From Zhongshania aliphaticivorans (GTDB lineage Bacteria; Pseudomonadota; Gammaproteobacteria; Pseudomonadales; Spongiibacteraceae): a DNA stretch of 64,000 nucleotides. The stretch covers positions 1,625,793-1,689,792 of the forward strand of contig NZ_CACSIK010000001.1 in the NCBI RefSeq assembly GCF_902705875.1. Reading direction: 5' to 3'. The translations under genes and the position numbers were made by a program. Of the stretch, positions 1-8,042 are shown piece by piece. A model generated the notes under the pieces. That model was not told where the DNA came from. It was given only the letters and a program-made list of their open reading frames with translations, and did no database searches. Position 1 is the first letter of the stretch; each line of letters begins with the position of its first letter.

Positions 1-140
1 AAGATAAAGAAATTCTAGAAGATTTATTGGCAGCGGCAGTCAACGATGCTGTGCGTAAGGTGGAAAAAAATAACCAAGATAGTATGGGAGGGATGATGTC
101 CGGTTTAGGCATGCCCTCCGGCTTTAAAATGCCTTTCTAA
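1..140 (+). CDS. ybaB: YbaB/EbfC nucleoid-associated protein (3' end only)
   Basis: The window opens inside this gene; only the last 45 codons are visible, read in the frame beginning at base 3 and ending in TAA at 138-140. The fragment ([20 protein letters not shown], then a Met/Gly-rich tail ending KMPF) matches the C-terminal helix and Gly/Met-rich tail of YbaB family DNA-binding proteins. Its position two bases before recR is the usual ybaB-recR arrangement, where the two genes often follow dnaX. The N-terminal part lies outside the window. Confidence 0.9.
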   Translation, partial: DKEILEDLLAAAVNDAVRKVEKNNQDSMGGMMSGLGMPSGFKMPF

Positions 141-142
141 TT

Positions 143-742
143 ATGAGTTATAGCCCTCTAATTGATGATTTAATTGATGCTTTGCGATGTTTGCCCGGTG
201 TCGGAGCCAAGTCTGCCCAGCGTATGACCTTTCAATTGCTTGAGCGGAATCGCCCGGCCGCAGCGCGACTGGCTGTTGCCTTGAGTAAGGCCGCAGAGCA
301 TGTTGGCCACTGTACGAGTTGCCGAACCCTCACAGAGCATGAGCAATGCTATATTTGCGCAGACCAGCGGCGCGACCAGCAAACGATTTGTGTTGTCGAG
401 TCCCCCGCAGACGTTGTCGCCTTTGAACAAAGTGGAGACTATAAAGGTTTGTACTTCGTATTGATGGGGCATTTGTCACCAATTGATGGAATCGGCCCAG
501 CTGAAATTGGCATTGATAGACTACTACAGCGTACAGAGGAGTTATCAATTAAGGAGCTGATTTTGGCAACGAACCCTACCGTTGAGGGTGAGGCGACGGC
601 TTATTATATTACTGAGCAAATGCGCAGCCGAGGGGTAGCTGTGAGTCGTATTGCTCACGGAGTACCTTTAGGTGGTGAGTTAGAATACGTGGACAGCGGT
701 ACGCTGGCCCATGCACTAAAAGGACGCCGTCCAATTGACTGA
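143..742 (+). CDS. recR: Recombination mediator RecR
   Basis: RecR acts with RecO (and RecF) to load RecA on gapped DNA. The 199-residue product has the expected length. An N-terminal helix-hairpin-helix ([12 protein letters not shown] near residues 17-28) is followed by a four-cysteine zinc finger (CTSC and CYIC, about residues 57-72). A Toprim domain then begins near [10 protein letters not shown] and carries the conserved [10 protein letters not shown] stretch. It starts two bases after ybaB and its last 8 bases overlap the proposed rnd start, so the three genes are probably co-transcribed. Confidence 0.96.
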   Translation: MSYSPLIDDLIDALRCLPGVGAKSAQRMTFQLLERNRPAAARLAVALSKAAEHVGHCTSCRTLTEHEQCYICADQRRDQQTICVVESPADVVAFEQSGDYKGLYFVLMGHLSPIDGIGPAEIGIDRLLQRTEELSIKELILATNPTVEGEATAYYITEQMRSRGVAVSRIAHGVPLGGELEYVDSGTLAHALKGRRPID

Positions 743-1853
743 TCCAGTAGAATCTCGTGTTTATATCGATACTGATGCCGGCCTTGCTGATGCTTGCCGA
801 GTTTGGGCCGAGGCCCCATTTCTTGCGATTGATACCGAATTTATCCGTACCGATACCTTTTATCCCATTGCTGGATTGTTGCAGGTGGGTGCCAACGGTG
901 AGCTGTATTTAATTGATCCATTGCCAATCAGTGATTGGTCGCTATTTACTGAATTACTGCGGCGGAATGATTTACCAAAAGTCATACACTCTTGCAGTGA
1001 AGACCTTGAGGTGTTTCAGGTTTTATTTCAGTGTATACCCCAGCCCTTGTTGGATACTCAAGTGGGGGCTGCGCTTGCTGGCATGGGGGCGAGTTTAAGC
1101 TATCAGCGGTTAGTAATGGAGTGTCTTGGTGTTCATGTGGAAAAGGGAGAAACCCGTTCCGATTGGCTACTTCGCCCCTTAAGTGATAGTCAGTGTGTTT
1201 ATGCTGCTTTGGATGTCCTTTATTTGCAGCGGATTTATCCAATGCTATGTCAGCGCCTAGAAGAAAAAGGGGCGCTGGAGTGGTGGTATGAAGATTGTGC
1301 ATTACTTACGCATCAATCTGAAAACCCTGCGCCCACTAGTGAGTATTATTTGAAAGTTAAATCATTGTGGAAGCTTAGCCGAAGACAGCAGTACGCTTTA
1401 CAGATGTTGTGCGATTGGCGTGAAACTGAAGCACGGGCTCGAAATATACCGCGAGGCAGGGTGTTAAAAGATGCTGCGTGTTTTGAAATATCTAGGCAAC
1501 AACCTAATGACGCGGGGCAATTAAACCGGATAAAAGACGTCTCTTCCGGGAGTGTCAGGCGCTATGGCGACACTGTGTTAGAGATATTATCCAATGCCAA
1601 TGAGAGTGATGAAGCTTGTTTTCCGCCACCGGCAACCAGACCGCTTACACCGGCTCAAACCCAGCTTTATAAAAAAATGAAATCGGTAGCAGAGCAAGTG
1701 GCTAATGATCATGATATTGCAGCCGAGGTTTTTATAAAAAAGCGGGATATAGAGAGTATTATTCGCTCAGGCACGATGTCTGGTGTTTCAACATCATGGC
1801 GTAAGTTGTTGATTGGTAATAAATTGTTAGCTCTAGTTGAGGGCGGGTCATGA
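735..1853 (+). CDS. rnd: Ribonuclease D
   Basis: A 3'-5' exoribonuclease that trims tRNA precursors and other structured RNAs. The N-terminal DEDD exonuclease domain is clear: [15 protein letters not shown] gives motif I (D and E metal ligands), [12 protein letters not shown] motif II, and [16 protein letters not shown] motif III. The C-terminal half carries the HRDC region ([28 protein letters not shown]). Length is 372 residues, normal for the family. The start is a TTG inside the end of recR with AGGA ten bases upstream; no ATG gives a complete N-terminus. The stop overlaps the next gene in an ATGA arrangement. Confidence 0.94.
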   Translation: MTDPVESRVYIDTDAGLADACRVWAEAPFLAIDTEFIRTDTFYPIAGLLQVGANGELYLIDPLPISDWSLFTELLRRNDLPKVIHSCSEDLEVFQVLFQCIPQPLLDTQVGAALAGMGASLSYQRLVMECLGVHVEKGETRSDWLLRPLSDSQCVYAALDVLYLQRIYPMLCQRLEEKGALEWWYEDCALLTHQSENPAPTSEYYLKVKSLWKLSRRQQYALQMLCDWRETEARARNIPRGRVLKDAACFEISRQQPNDAGQLNRIKDVSSGSVRRYGDTVLEILSNANESDEACFPPPATRPLTPAQTQLYKKMKSVAEQVANDHDIAAEVFIKKRDIESIIRSGTMSGVSTSWRKLLIGNKLLALVEGGS

Positions 1854-2128
1854 AGCGTATTTGCGCGGTTTATCGCAGCTCACGTACCGAGGGTATGTAT
1901 TTGTATGTTGACCACCAAGAAGATTTGTCGCGGGTTCCAGAGGACTTGCTGAAGCGCTTTGGCCAGCCTCAGCGTTCAATGACACTGGTGCTAAATGCGG
2001 AGCGAAAATTAGCACGTGCCGATGTTAATAAGGTTATGGCAGAGATTGCGGAAAAGGGGTTTTACCTTCAGTTGCCGCCTCAGCCTGAAAGTTTGAATCC
2101 GCGTGTTGTGCCAGAAGCGGATTACTGA
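1850..2128 (+). CDS. ycgL: YcgL domain-containing protein
   Basis: A 92-residue small protein of the YcgL family (UPF0745), whose biochemical role is unknown. The typical beginning ([19 protein letters not shown]), the central RVPEDLLKRFGQPQ and the C-terminal KGFYLQLPPQP block are present. It overlaps the rnd stop by four bases (ATGA), which implies translational coupling, and it lies just before a ycgN homologue. Family membership is clear from the motifs; no function can be derived from the sequence. Confidence 0.88.
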   Translation: MKRICAVYRSSRTEGMYLYVDHQEDLSRVPEDLLKRFGQPQRSMTLVLNAERKLARADVNKVMAEIAEKGFYLQLPPQPESLNPRVVPEADY

Positions 2129-2136
2129 GAATCAGT

Positions 2137-2589
2137 ATGGCCGATATAGTCCGGCGACCATTTTGGGAGCGTAAAACCTTAGCGGAGATGTCAGCGGAAG
2201 AGTGGGAATCTGTCTGTGACGGATGCGGAAAGTGCTGCCTTCATAAATTAGAAGATCACGATAGCGGAGAGGTTTTTTACACAGATGTTGCCTGCCGCTT
2301 ATTAGATACCGATCAATGTCGCTGTAGCAATTATGGTGAAAGGCGAAAATTGGTCCCTAACTGCGTATCATTGCGAGAAAGCGATCCAGCTGAGATGTTC
2401 TGGCTACCGCAAAGCTGTGGATATCGTACTTTGGCCGAAGGGCGGGAGTTAGAGGATTGGCATCCATTAATCTCTGGCAACACTGATAGTGTTCATTTCG
2501 CTGCAGTGTCTGTTCGAGGGCGCTGTATGAGTGAGAGCAAAGTTGATACTGAAGATTACGAAGATCGCATTATTTATTGGGTGGAGTAG
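2137..2589 (+). CDS. ycgN: YcgN family cysteine-cluster protein (UPF0260)
   Basis: A 150-residue cytoplasmic protein of the YcgN/UPF0260 family. The conserved N-terminal FWERKTLAEMSAEEWE is followed by a cysteine cluster (CDGCGKCCLHKLED, about residues 28-41) and more paired cysteines (CRLLDTDQCRC). Such a spread of Cys residues suggests metal or Fe-S binding, but that is inference. It sits 8 bases after ycgL in the same orientation and probably belongs to the rnd transcription unit. Confidence 0.9.
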   Translation: MADIVRRPFWERKTLAEMSAEEWESVCDGCGKCCLHKLEDHDSGEVFYTDVACRLLDTDQCRCSNYGERRKLVPNCVSLRESDPAEMFWLPQSCGYRTLAEGRELEDWHPLISGNTDSVHFAAVSVRGRCMSESKVDTEDYEDRIIYWVE

Positions 2590-2596
2590 GTGACAG

Positions 2597-3004
2597 ATGA
2601 TTGACCTAAGTGACTATAAACTCGCATGGCAGGTTTATCTCAGCGTAGGGCTGGTGGCGTCAGTGATTTGGTGCATGTTACTTCGTCGTTTACCGATAAG
2701 GGCAATACGTTATTGGCTTATGGCCGCGGGTGTGGTCTTTTTGTTTCTACCGGTTCGTCACCCTGAAATGTCTGAATTATGGGTTCCTTCGGCTGGTGCT
2801 GCGGTATTATCACTTTTGACAGAAGGCCTTGAGGCCGCTATTCCGATGTTGTTGGTCATTGCTATATCTCAAATATTGGCGCTTGTTGTTGGTATATTGC
2901 TGAGCTATGTATTTGGCGCTAAGGGTCAAGATAATAAGAAATCAGTAGCAACGTCTTCAGAGGCGAGTAAAGTACGCACAGAACCTGAAATTGGTCTAGA
3001 TTAG
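2597..3004 (+). CDS. Small inner-membrane protein of unknown function
   Basis: A 135-residue protein I do not recognise. About four hydrophobic segments can be seen: roughly residues 12-28, 38-51, 62-76 and 80-105. A polar, Lys/Ser/Glu-rich cytoplasmic-type tail follows. No catalytic motif is evident. It starts 7 bases after ycgN stops, so it may be co-transcribed with rnd-ycgL-ycgN. Real coding is supported by the tight spacing and by an uninterrupted membrane-protein composition. Its function is unknown. Confidence 0.65.
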   Translation: MIDLSDYKLAWQVYLSVGLVASVIWCMLLRRLPIRAIRYWLMAAGVVFLFLPVRHPEMSELWVPSAGAAVLSLLTEGLEAAIPMLLVIAISQILALVVGILLSYVFGAKGQDNKKSVATSSEASKVRTEPEIGLD

Positions 3005-3162
3005 GCTTAGGGCTATGCAGTTTATAGCTGCTTGCTTTTAAATTGCGATAGATTCGCTATACTTTGTCGGCAAAATGCAACAATGTCATGTAATTGAAGC
3101 TAAATCATAACCATAATGCATTGGACGCGAGCCAACGTATAAAAGCGTTATTAGGGAAGTCG

Positions 3163-3969
3163 ATGGATTTGGAACTAGTCAGCGTTGATGGTGGCGATAA
3201 ATATGCGATCACGGCGTCATCTGTACTTATAGGCCGGGACGCGAGCAATGATATTACGATTGCGAAAGATTTGCTGTCTCGATGCCATGCAAAACTCAGT
3301 CTTGCTGAAGACGAGTGGTTGCTAGAAGACTTGGATTCTACTAATGGCACGTCAGTAAATAACCGTCAGATAACTCGGCCAACCAAGGTTAAGGCGGGTG
3401 ATGTTATTAAATTTGGTGAGATGGCATATTATCTTAAAAATGCCTCCGGCGATGAGAGAACCATTGTTGCTTCCCGTCTCCCACAAAAAGAGCTAACAGG
3501 CGGCTCTGTCGTCGTAGATGAGGAGTCGGATGGTGATGTTACCTCATTTCAGCAGTCTTACCAGCTTCCCTCAGGCTGGACTAATGTCGAAAAAAGTCCC
3601 GCTTACACCCAAGAATCTATAGATAAACTCATAAAGCGAACCATCACATCTAAACAACTTAACCCAGATGTCGTATTAGTCTTTTATATTAATCAGGCTA
3701 GGCCGCTTGTTTACGGAATTTCAGCCAAAAAGGCCGAGTCCTTTTGGAGCATTGGTCGTGGCCAAGATGTAAAGGTTAAAGTGGATGACCCTAGTATTTC
3801 TACGCAACATGCGCGTCTTATTTATAAGGCGGGAGTGTGGTCGTTGGAAGATGTAGGTTCTACCAACGGTTTGCGGGTAGATGAAGAAGCTTGCGCGAAA
3901 GTCGTGTTGAAAGATCAAAGTGTGGTTACATTAGGTCGGGTAGATATGGTATTTCGTAAGTTGCAGTAA
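3163..3969 (+). CDS. Double FHA-domain protein
   Basis: The product has two forkhead-associated domains, which bind phosphothreonine peptides. FHA1 spans about residues 1-92 (GRDASND, S39, RCH and DSTNGTSVN). FHA2 spans about 180-268 (GRGQD, S211 to H216, GSTNGLRVD). Both keep the Arg, Ser, His and Asn residues that usually contact the peptide. The linker (about 93-180) contains DERTIVASR, a candidate phospho-Thr motif. I chose ATG 3163, giving 268 residues, because AGGGAAG lies a few bases upstream and FHA1 begins there; the frame is open back to a TTG at 3094. No signal peptide or membrane segment is seen, so it is probably cytoplasmic. It is the first gene of the kinase cluster. Confidence 0.88.
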   Translation: MDLELVSVDGGDKYAITASSVLIGRDASNDITIAKDLLSRCHAKLSLAEDEWLLEDLDSTNGTSVNNRQITRPTKVKAGDVIKFGEMAYYLKNASGDERTIVASRLPQKELTGGSVVVDEESDGDVTSFQQSYQLPSGWTNVEKSPAYTQESIDKLIKRTITSKQLNPDVVLVFYINQARPLVYGISAKKAESFWSIGRGQDVKVKVDDPSISTQHARLIYKAGVWSLEDVGSTNGLRVDEEACAKVVLKDQSVVTLGRVDMVFRKLQ

Positions 3970-3970
3970 A

Positions 3971-3994
3971 AGAACAAGAACAAGAACAAGAACA
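3971..3994 (+). repeat. AGAACA x4 tandem repeat
   Basis: Four perfect copies of the hexamer AGAACA lie immediately after the FHA gene stop codon. It is a short simple repeat with no evident coding role and might vary in copy number by slippage. Confidence 0.85.
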
Positions 3995-4003
3995 ATGAAG
4001 AGT

Positions 4004-4065
4004 AGTTGTCGTTCAGCACACATCTAATTTATTGCATATCTTAGATGGTGAATGACGACATAACT
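4004..4065. other. Imperfect inverted repeat between FHA and caspase genes
   Basis: A perfect 7-bp core (CATCTAA at 4021-4027, TTAGATG at 4041-4047, 13-base loop) is flanked by longer imperfect arms (AGTTGTCGTTCA against TGAATGACGACATAACT). There is no T-tract, so it is not a standard intrinsic terminator. It could be an RNA processing or attenuation structure, or an operator, ahead of the caspase-like gene. Confidence 0.4.
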
Positions 4066-4089
4066 TAAGCAATGGAGGCTAAGGTGGTC

Positions 4090-5739
4090 ATGGTAAATCA
4101 TTTGAGTTCAATCAAACGGGCTTGGCTTGCCTGTCTGACGGTATTGTTCATTATTCTGGCTACGGCCTGTTCTTCCACTCAAGATCAGGAAGCTAATCTT
4201 CCACCATCGAGTGCCGAAGATATCATTTCTGGACTCCAAATAGTGGATTGCCTGTTGCCAGGACAGCTTCGTAAGCTTGGTAATATGTCTTATATGTCAC
4301 CCCGAAGACCGGTTAAGACTACCGCCGCTGATTGCCGGATACGCGGTGGTGAATATGTAGCTTATGACCGAGCAGACTACAAAACCGCATTAAATGTATG
4401 GCTGCCTTCTGCTGAGCAAGGTGATGCAGAGGCGCAACTTGCAGTTGGAGAGATTTTTGAAAAAGGTCTTGGTACCGAGCCAAATTATGAAGTGGCTTTG
4501 TTTTGGTATCAAAAGGCAGCTGAACAGGGAAATAAAAGTGCCTTATTCAATTTGGGAACACTCTATGAACAAGGGCTTGGTGTTGAGAAAGATCGTTTAG
4601 TTGCTATAAATTATTATCGTCAAGCTTGGGGGATGCCGGAAAATAGCTTGATTTATCAGGAAACGGCCGAGCGTGAGCAACAGGCTTTGCGTGCAGAGCT
4701 TGCTCAGCAGTTAAAAGCAAAAGATCAGCAGTTAGCCTTGCTGGACAAGCAAATGGCGTCCTTGCAACAAGAATTAAAAACCACCGAAAGTGAATCCTCT
4801 ACTAAAACCCCCTCTGCCGATCTAGCAACCTTACAGCAGTTATTAAAGTCTGTGCACAATGACCGCGCCAGCGTTGAACATCGGCTTTCAACTATTCCAA
4901 AATTACGCACCCCCTCGGTGGTATTACCCACTGTTGCACCCGTTAGCGGAGGTGATGGACTCAAAGCGGGTGAGGTGGACTTTGGCCGCTATTATGCTTT
5001 AGTCATTGGTAATAAGGATTATTCGGTATTAGATGATCTGGAAACACCTTTAAACGATGCAAAAGAAATTGGCGAGATTCTTGAAAATCAATACGGTTTT
5101 CAGGTTCAGCTACTATTGAATTCGGACCGTTTAACGGTCATGCAGGCAATAAATGAGCTACATAGTGTATTAACAGACAAGGATAATTTGCTTATTTATT
5201 ATGCGGGTCATGGCAGCATGGTTAATGTTGGTGAGCGTGATACAGGGTATTGGTTGCCAATAAATGCGGATCCTCCACCTAATGATTCGTTTTGGGTATC
5301 GAATGAGTTTGTAAGCAACCATCTAGGTCGCTTACAGGCCAAACGGGTTTTAGTCATTGCGGACTCCTGCTACGGAGGCCTATTGTCTTCTGCACCTGGT
5401 CAGTTGTTTATGGGTGAGCGTCGTGTATCTGATAACCCAGAATATATTAAGTATAAACTTCCTCGGCGGTCGAGGTTGCTCCTGTCATCAGGGGGTGATA
5501 AACCGGTTATTGATCAAGGTGGAGACGGTCACTCAGTATTCGCAAGGGAGTTAATTAATAGCTTGCGCGCTAACAAAGGCGTGTTGTCCGTCCCAGATTT
5601 GTACGTGCAAATACGTGAACCGGTAAAGCGACAAGCAAAAGTTAATAATTTTGTTCAAGAGCCCGTATATAAAATTATAAAAGGCGCTGGCCACGAAGTC
5701 GGTGATTTTTTCTTTGTGCCAACAACAGCAATTAATTAG
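4090..5739 (+). CDS. Sel1-repeat caspase-like (C14) lipoprotein
   Basis: This is a probable exported lipoprotein: N-terminal hydrophobic segment with a lipobox-like end (ILATAC, Cys27). Two Sel1-like repeats follow at about residues 100-180 (GDAEAQLAVGEIFEKGLGT and GNKSALFNLGTLYEQGLGV). A charged coiled coil occupies roughly 189-235. From about residue 300 there is a caspase/peptidase C14 domain. Its probable catalytic His is in YYAGHGS (H374) and the Cys in IADSCYGG (C427), so the dyad is intact. I preferred ATG 4090 over ATG 4072 because GGAGG lies 11 bases upstream. Substrate and activator are unknown; FHA and kinase neighbours suggest a phosphorylation-linked pathway. Confidence 0.87.
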   Translation: MVNHLSSIKRAWLACLTVLFIILATACSSTQDQEANLPPSSAEDIISGLQIVDCLLPGQLRKLGNMSYMSPRRPVKTTAADCRIRGGEYVAYDRADYKTALNVWLPSAEQGDAEAQLAVGEIFEKGLGTEPNYEVALFWYQKAAEQGNKSALFNLGTLYEQGLGVEKDRLVAINYYRQAWGMPENSLIYQETAEREQQALRAELAQQLKAKDQQLALLDKQMASLQQELKTTESESSTKTPSADLATLQQLLKSVHNDRASVEHRLSTIPKLRTPSVVLPTVAPVSGGDGLKAGEVDFGRYYALVIGNKDYSVLDDLETPLNDAKEIGEILENQYGFQVQLLLNSDRLTVMQAINELHSVLTDKDNLLIYYAGHGSMVNVGERDTGYWLPINADPPPNDSFWVSNEFVSNHLGRLQAKRVLVIADSCYGGLLSSAPGQLFMGERRVSDNPEYIKYKLPRRSRLLLSSGGDKPVIDQGGDGHSVFARELINSLRANKGVLSVPDLYVQIREPVKRQAKVNNFVQEPVYKIIKGAGHEVGDFFFVPTTAIN

Positions 5740-5799
5740 ATGCGCTGAGTATGTTAATGGGCAAATTATAACCTTCGATGAATTTAGAGAGCAGACGAC

Positions 5800-7149
5800 G
5801 TGAATAATCAAAATTTCAATAAGACTAGCTTAGCTGCAGCAACAATTACCTGTGCGCTAGTTTTACTACCGGTTGGTGTTTTAGCTGAAGAAGAATGTGA
5901 TAGCAGTGTGTCAACGCGGACTGATAATGGTGATTATACTGATCCAACGGGTGCCGTTGGGAATGGCGGCTTTAGTACTGCTGCAGCGTATGGCGGAACT
6001 ACGCGGGTAACAGAAGCTGAATACACTGAAACGCCCTATGATGAAGTGTATTACGATGAGACGACGTATGATGAAACAGAATACGACAAAGAAACCGAAT
6101 ACTCAGAAACATGTGGTGCGCCTGTCAGTGAGTCAACCGGTACTCATGCTCAAGAATTGGCAATGACACTGGGGAACAGAATTTTAAGGCTACGTGCCGA
6201 AACGTTTTACGAGAGAAAGAAAAAAGGGAATAACAACGCTTATGATTATCGCCCGCTAGGTGGCGCTGCAGGTGCTGACGATACCGGCGGTAATTTGATC
6301 AATACTGGCCGTTTTTCGTTGTTTAGTTTTGTTGATTTTTCCGAGCGAGACCGGCATGCAAGCTCGCGTAGCGGTGGCTATGAACAAGAACTAGATTCCT
6401 ATACGTTGGGCTTTGATTATCGCCTTGACGACGCTACATTTATTGGCGCAACCGTGACCGGCGCTGATGGCGAGAGTGTTCTAGATACTAACAACGGGGG
6501 TAGCGAGATATCTTCCACGACGATTGGTTTCCATGGCGCAAAATACTGGGGCAACCGCTATGTGGCGGGGTTTGTAGCCTACGGTGCATTAGATATTGAT
6601 GTCGGGAGAGCAACCGCAGCTGATCGTTATAGTGCATCCACGGATGGGGAGTATTGGTATGGTGATATTTCAATTGGCTTTGAAGAAAATTATGGCGGCA
6701 TGCGAGTAACACCACAGGCGAGGCTGTTGTTTTTATCAGGTGAGATTGATGCATACCAGGAATCCTCGGCCTCGGGTTTTGGTGTTATTCGTAGTATAGA
6801 AAGTCAGGATATTGATTCGACAACACTTGCTCTGTCTGTGCAAGCGGATTACCCCGTATTACTTAATTGGGGGGTTTTATTACCGTCCTTACGGGTTGAA
6901 TTGCTGGCTGACGGTGGTGATGGCTATAAATCGAATGGCCAGACTTTAAATGATTCTGATAAAAGTGCCATCAGTACCTTTGCTGACCAAGCGGATGATC
7001 CCGATTCAAGTACGGTGTTTGTCTCTTGGGGAGCATCGGCGCAATTTAAACAAGGTCTTTCTGCTTTCTTAGTCTACGAGCGTTTGTTTTATCATGATTA
7101 TTTAGATCGTTATACAACAACATTAGGTGTTCGTTACGAGCTTCCATAA
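5800..7149 (+). CDS. Autotransporter-like outer-membrane beta-barrel protein
   Basis: A 449-residue protein with a signal peptide (hydrophobic 11-27, likely cleavage after VLA at 29). A low-complexity segment of Tyr/Glu/Thr pentapeptides (residues 75-104) follows, bounded by Cys33 and Cys105. From about residue 165 to the end, alternating polar/aromatic strands with Gly turns (SYTLGFDYRLDDATFIGATV, YWYGDISIGFEENYGG, TLGVRYELP) resemble an autotransporter-type barrel. The last residue is Pro, not the usual Phe. The start is GTG; an overlapping ATG upstream is quickly stopped. It lies 61 bases after the caspase gene and 17 before the hydrolase gene. Cargo or ligand is unknown. Confidence 0.8.
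   Translation: MNNQNFNKTSLAAATITCALVLLPVGVLAEEECDSSVSTRTDNGDYTDPTGAVGNGGFSTAAAYGGTTRVTEAEYTETPYDEVYYDETTYDETEYDKETEYSETCGAPVSESTGTHAQELAMTLGNRILRLRAETFYERKKKGNNNAYDYRPLGGAAGADDTGGNLINTGRFSLFSFVDFSERDRHASSRSGGYEQELDSYTLGFDYRLDDATFIGATVTGADGESVLDTNNGGSEISSTTIGFHGAKYWGNRYVAGFVAYGALDIDVGRATAADRYSASTDGEYWYGDISIGFEENYGGMRVTPQARLLFLSGEIDAYQESSASGFGVIRSIESQDIDSTTLALSVQADYPVLLNWGVLLPSLRVELLADGGDGYKSNGQTLNDSDKSAISTFADQADDPDSSTVFVSWGASAQFKQGLSAFLVYERLFYHDYLDRYTTTLGVRYELP
6022..6111 (+). repeat. Imperfect 15-bp coding repeat (Tyr-acidic pentapeptides)
   Basis: This stretch encodes about six copies of a degenerate pentapeptide, Y-(D/T/S)-E-(T/V)-x: YTETP, YDEVY, YDETT, YDETE, YDKETE, YSETC. Tyrosines recur every five residues at 75, 80, 85, 90 and 95. 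The repeat lies in the predicted periplasmic or surface region before the barrel. Confidence 0.8.
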
Positions 7150-7166
7150 CAGTTTATTACGCTAGT

Positions 7167-8042
7167 ATGAATGACAGGTCGCGAATACTAGGTCACGCTC
7201 TATGGTGGCAGCTTACGTGGCCTGTGATTGCGGCTGGTATTGTTGTTTTGTTAAGCGCTTGCAGCTCTCCATCTCAGCGTATTTACAAAATGGCCAGCGG
7301 GTATGGGATGGAGCAGCTAACCATACGTGGCAACCCTTTTCAGCATGTTGCGTATCTTAAAATGGCGCAGGTTGAGAGCCAGCGCTTACATGTTTATATT
7401 GAAGGTGACGGCAGGCCGTGGCTTTATGGCAGAGAGATTGCTGAGGATCCCACCTCGCTCAAGCCCTTAGCGTTGACGCTGGCCAATCTTGATGCTGAAA
7501 ATGTGCTTTATCTTGGCCGGCCCTGTTATATGGGCTTTGCTAATAGTGGTGTTTGTGAAAAAAAATATTGGACATCAGCGCGGTATGCCGCAGAGGTTGT
7601 CGCTAGTATGTCGACGGCACTTAAGGCTGTGCTTGATGAGCTTGACGTAAAAAGTGTTCATTTAATTGGCTATAGTGGCGGTGGTAGCTTGGCCATGTTA
7701 ATGGCGACTGAGCCATTTTTGTCTGCAGTTCCATCAATTGAAAAGGTGGTCACTATTGCGGCAAATTTGAATGTTGATGCGTGGACACAACATCATAATT
7801 ATTTGCCGTTGAATGAGTCACTTGATCCCTCTCTGCAAACATACCCAAACACAGTATCATTTTTACATTATGCTGGTTCAGCGGATAAAAATATCCCAGC
7901 AAGTCAGCTTCTAGACTTTGTAGCAGAGCAGGGTGGTAGCCATAAGATTTTAGCTGATGTAGATCACAATTGTTGCTGGGCGCAACGATGGCCAATGTTG
8001 TTACCACAAGTATCTATTCCTATATCGGGGCAAGCGCAATGA
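7167..8042 (+). CDS. Alpha/beta-hydrolase lipoprotein
   Basis: A 291-residue predicted lipoprotein with a hydrophobic N-terminus ending LLSAC (lipid Cys32). The alpha/beta-hydrolase fold is shown by VHVYIEGDG-like strand residues 75-83, the nucleophile elbow GYSGGGS (Ser170) and a late His in DVDHNCCW (His267). An acid, probably in the SADKN segment near residue 233, would complete the triad. Cys pairs (C120/C130, C269/C270) may form disulfides outside the cytoplasm. Its stop overlaps the kinase start as ATGA, a strong sign that the two are translated together. The substrate cannot be assigned. Confidence 0.82.
   Translation: MNDRSRILGHALWWQLTWPVIAAGIVVLLSACSSPSQRIYKMASGYGMEQLTIRGNPFQHVAYLKMAQVESQRLHVYIEGDGRPWLYGREIAEDPTSLKPLALTLANLDAENVLYLGRPCYMGFANSGVCEKKYWTSARYAAEVVASMSTALKAVLDELDVKSVHLIGYSGGGSLAMLMATEPFLSAVPSIEKVVTIAANLNVDAWTQHHNYLPLNESLDPSLQTYPNTVSFLHYAGSADKNIPASQLLDFVAEQGGSHKILADVDHNCCWAQRWPMLLPQVSIPISGQAQ

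Noticed and set aside
3043..3063. Promoter before the FHA gene (TTGCGA and TATACT)
   Set aside because: The two hexamers are only 9 bases apart, so they cannot act together; a lone -10 is too weak to list.
7970..8038. N-terminal extension of the kinase frame
   Set aside because: It would lie inside the hydrolase gene; ATG 8039 gives an ATGA overlap and a natural acidic N-terminus.
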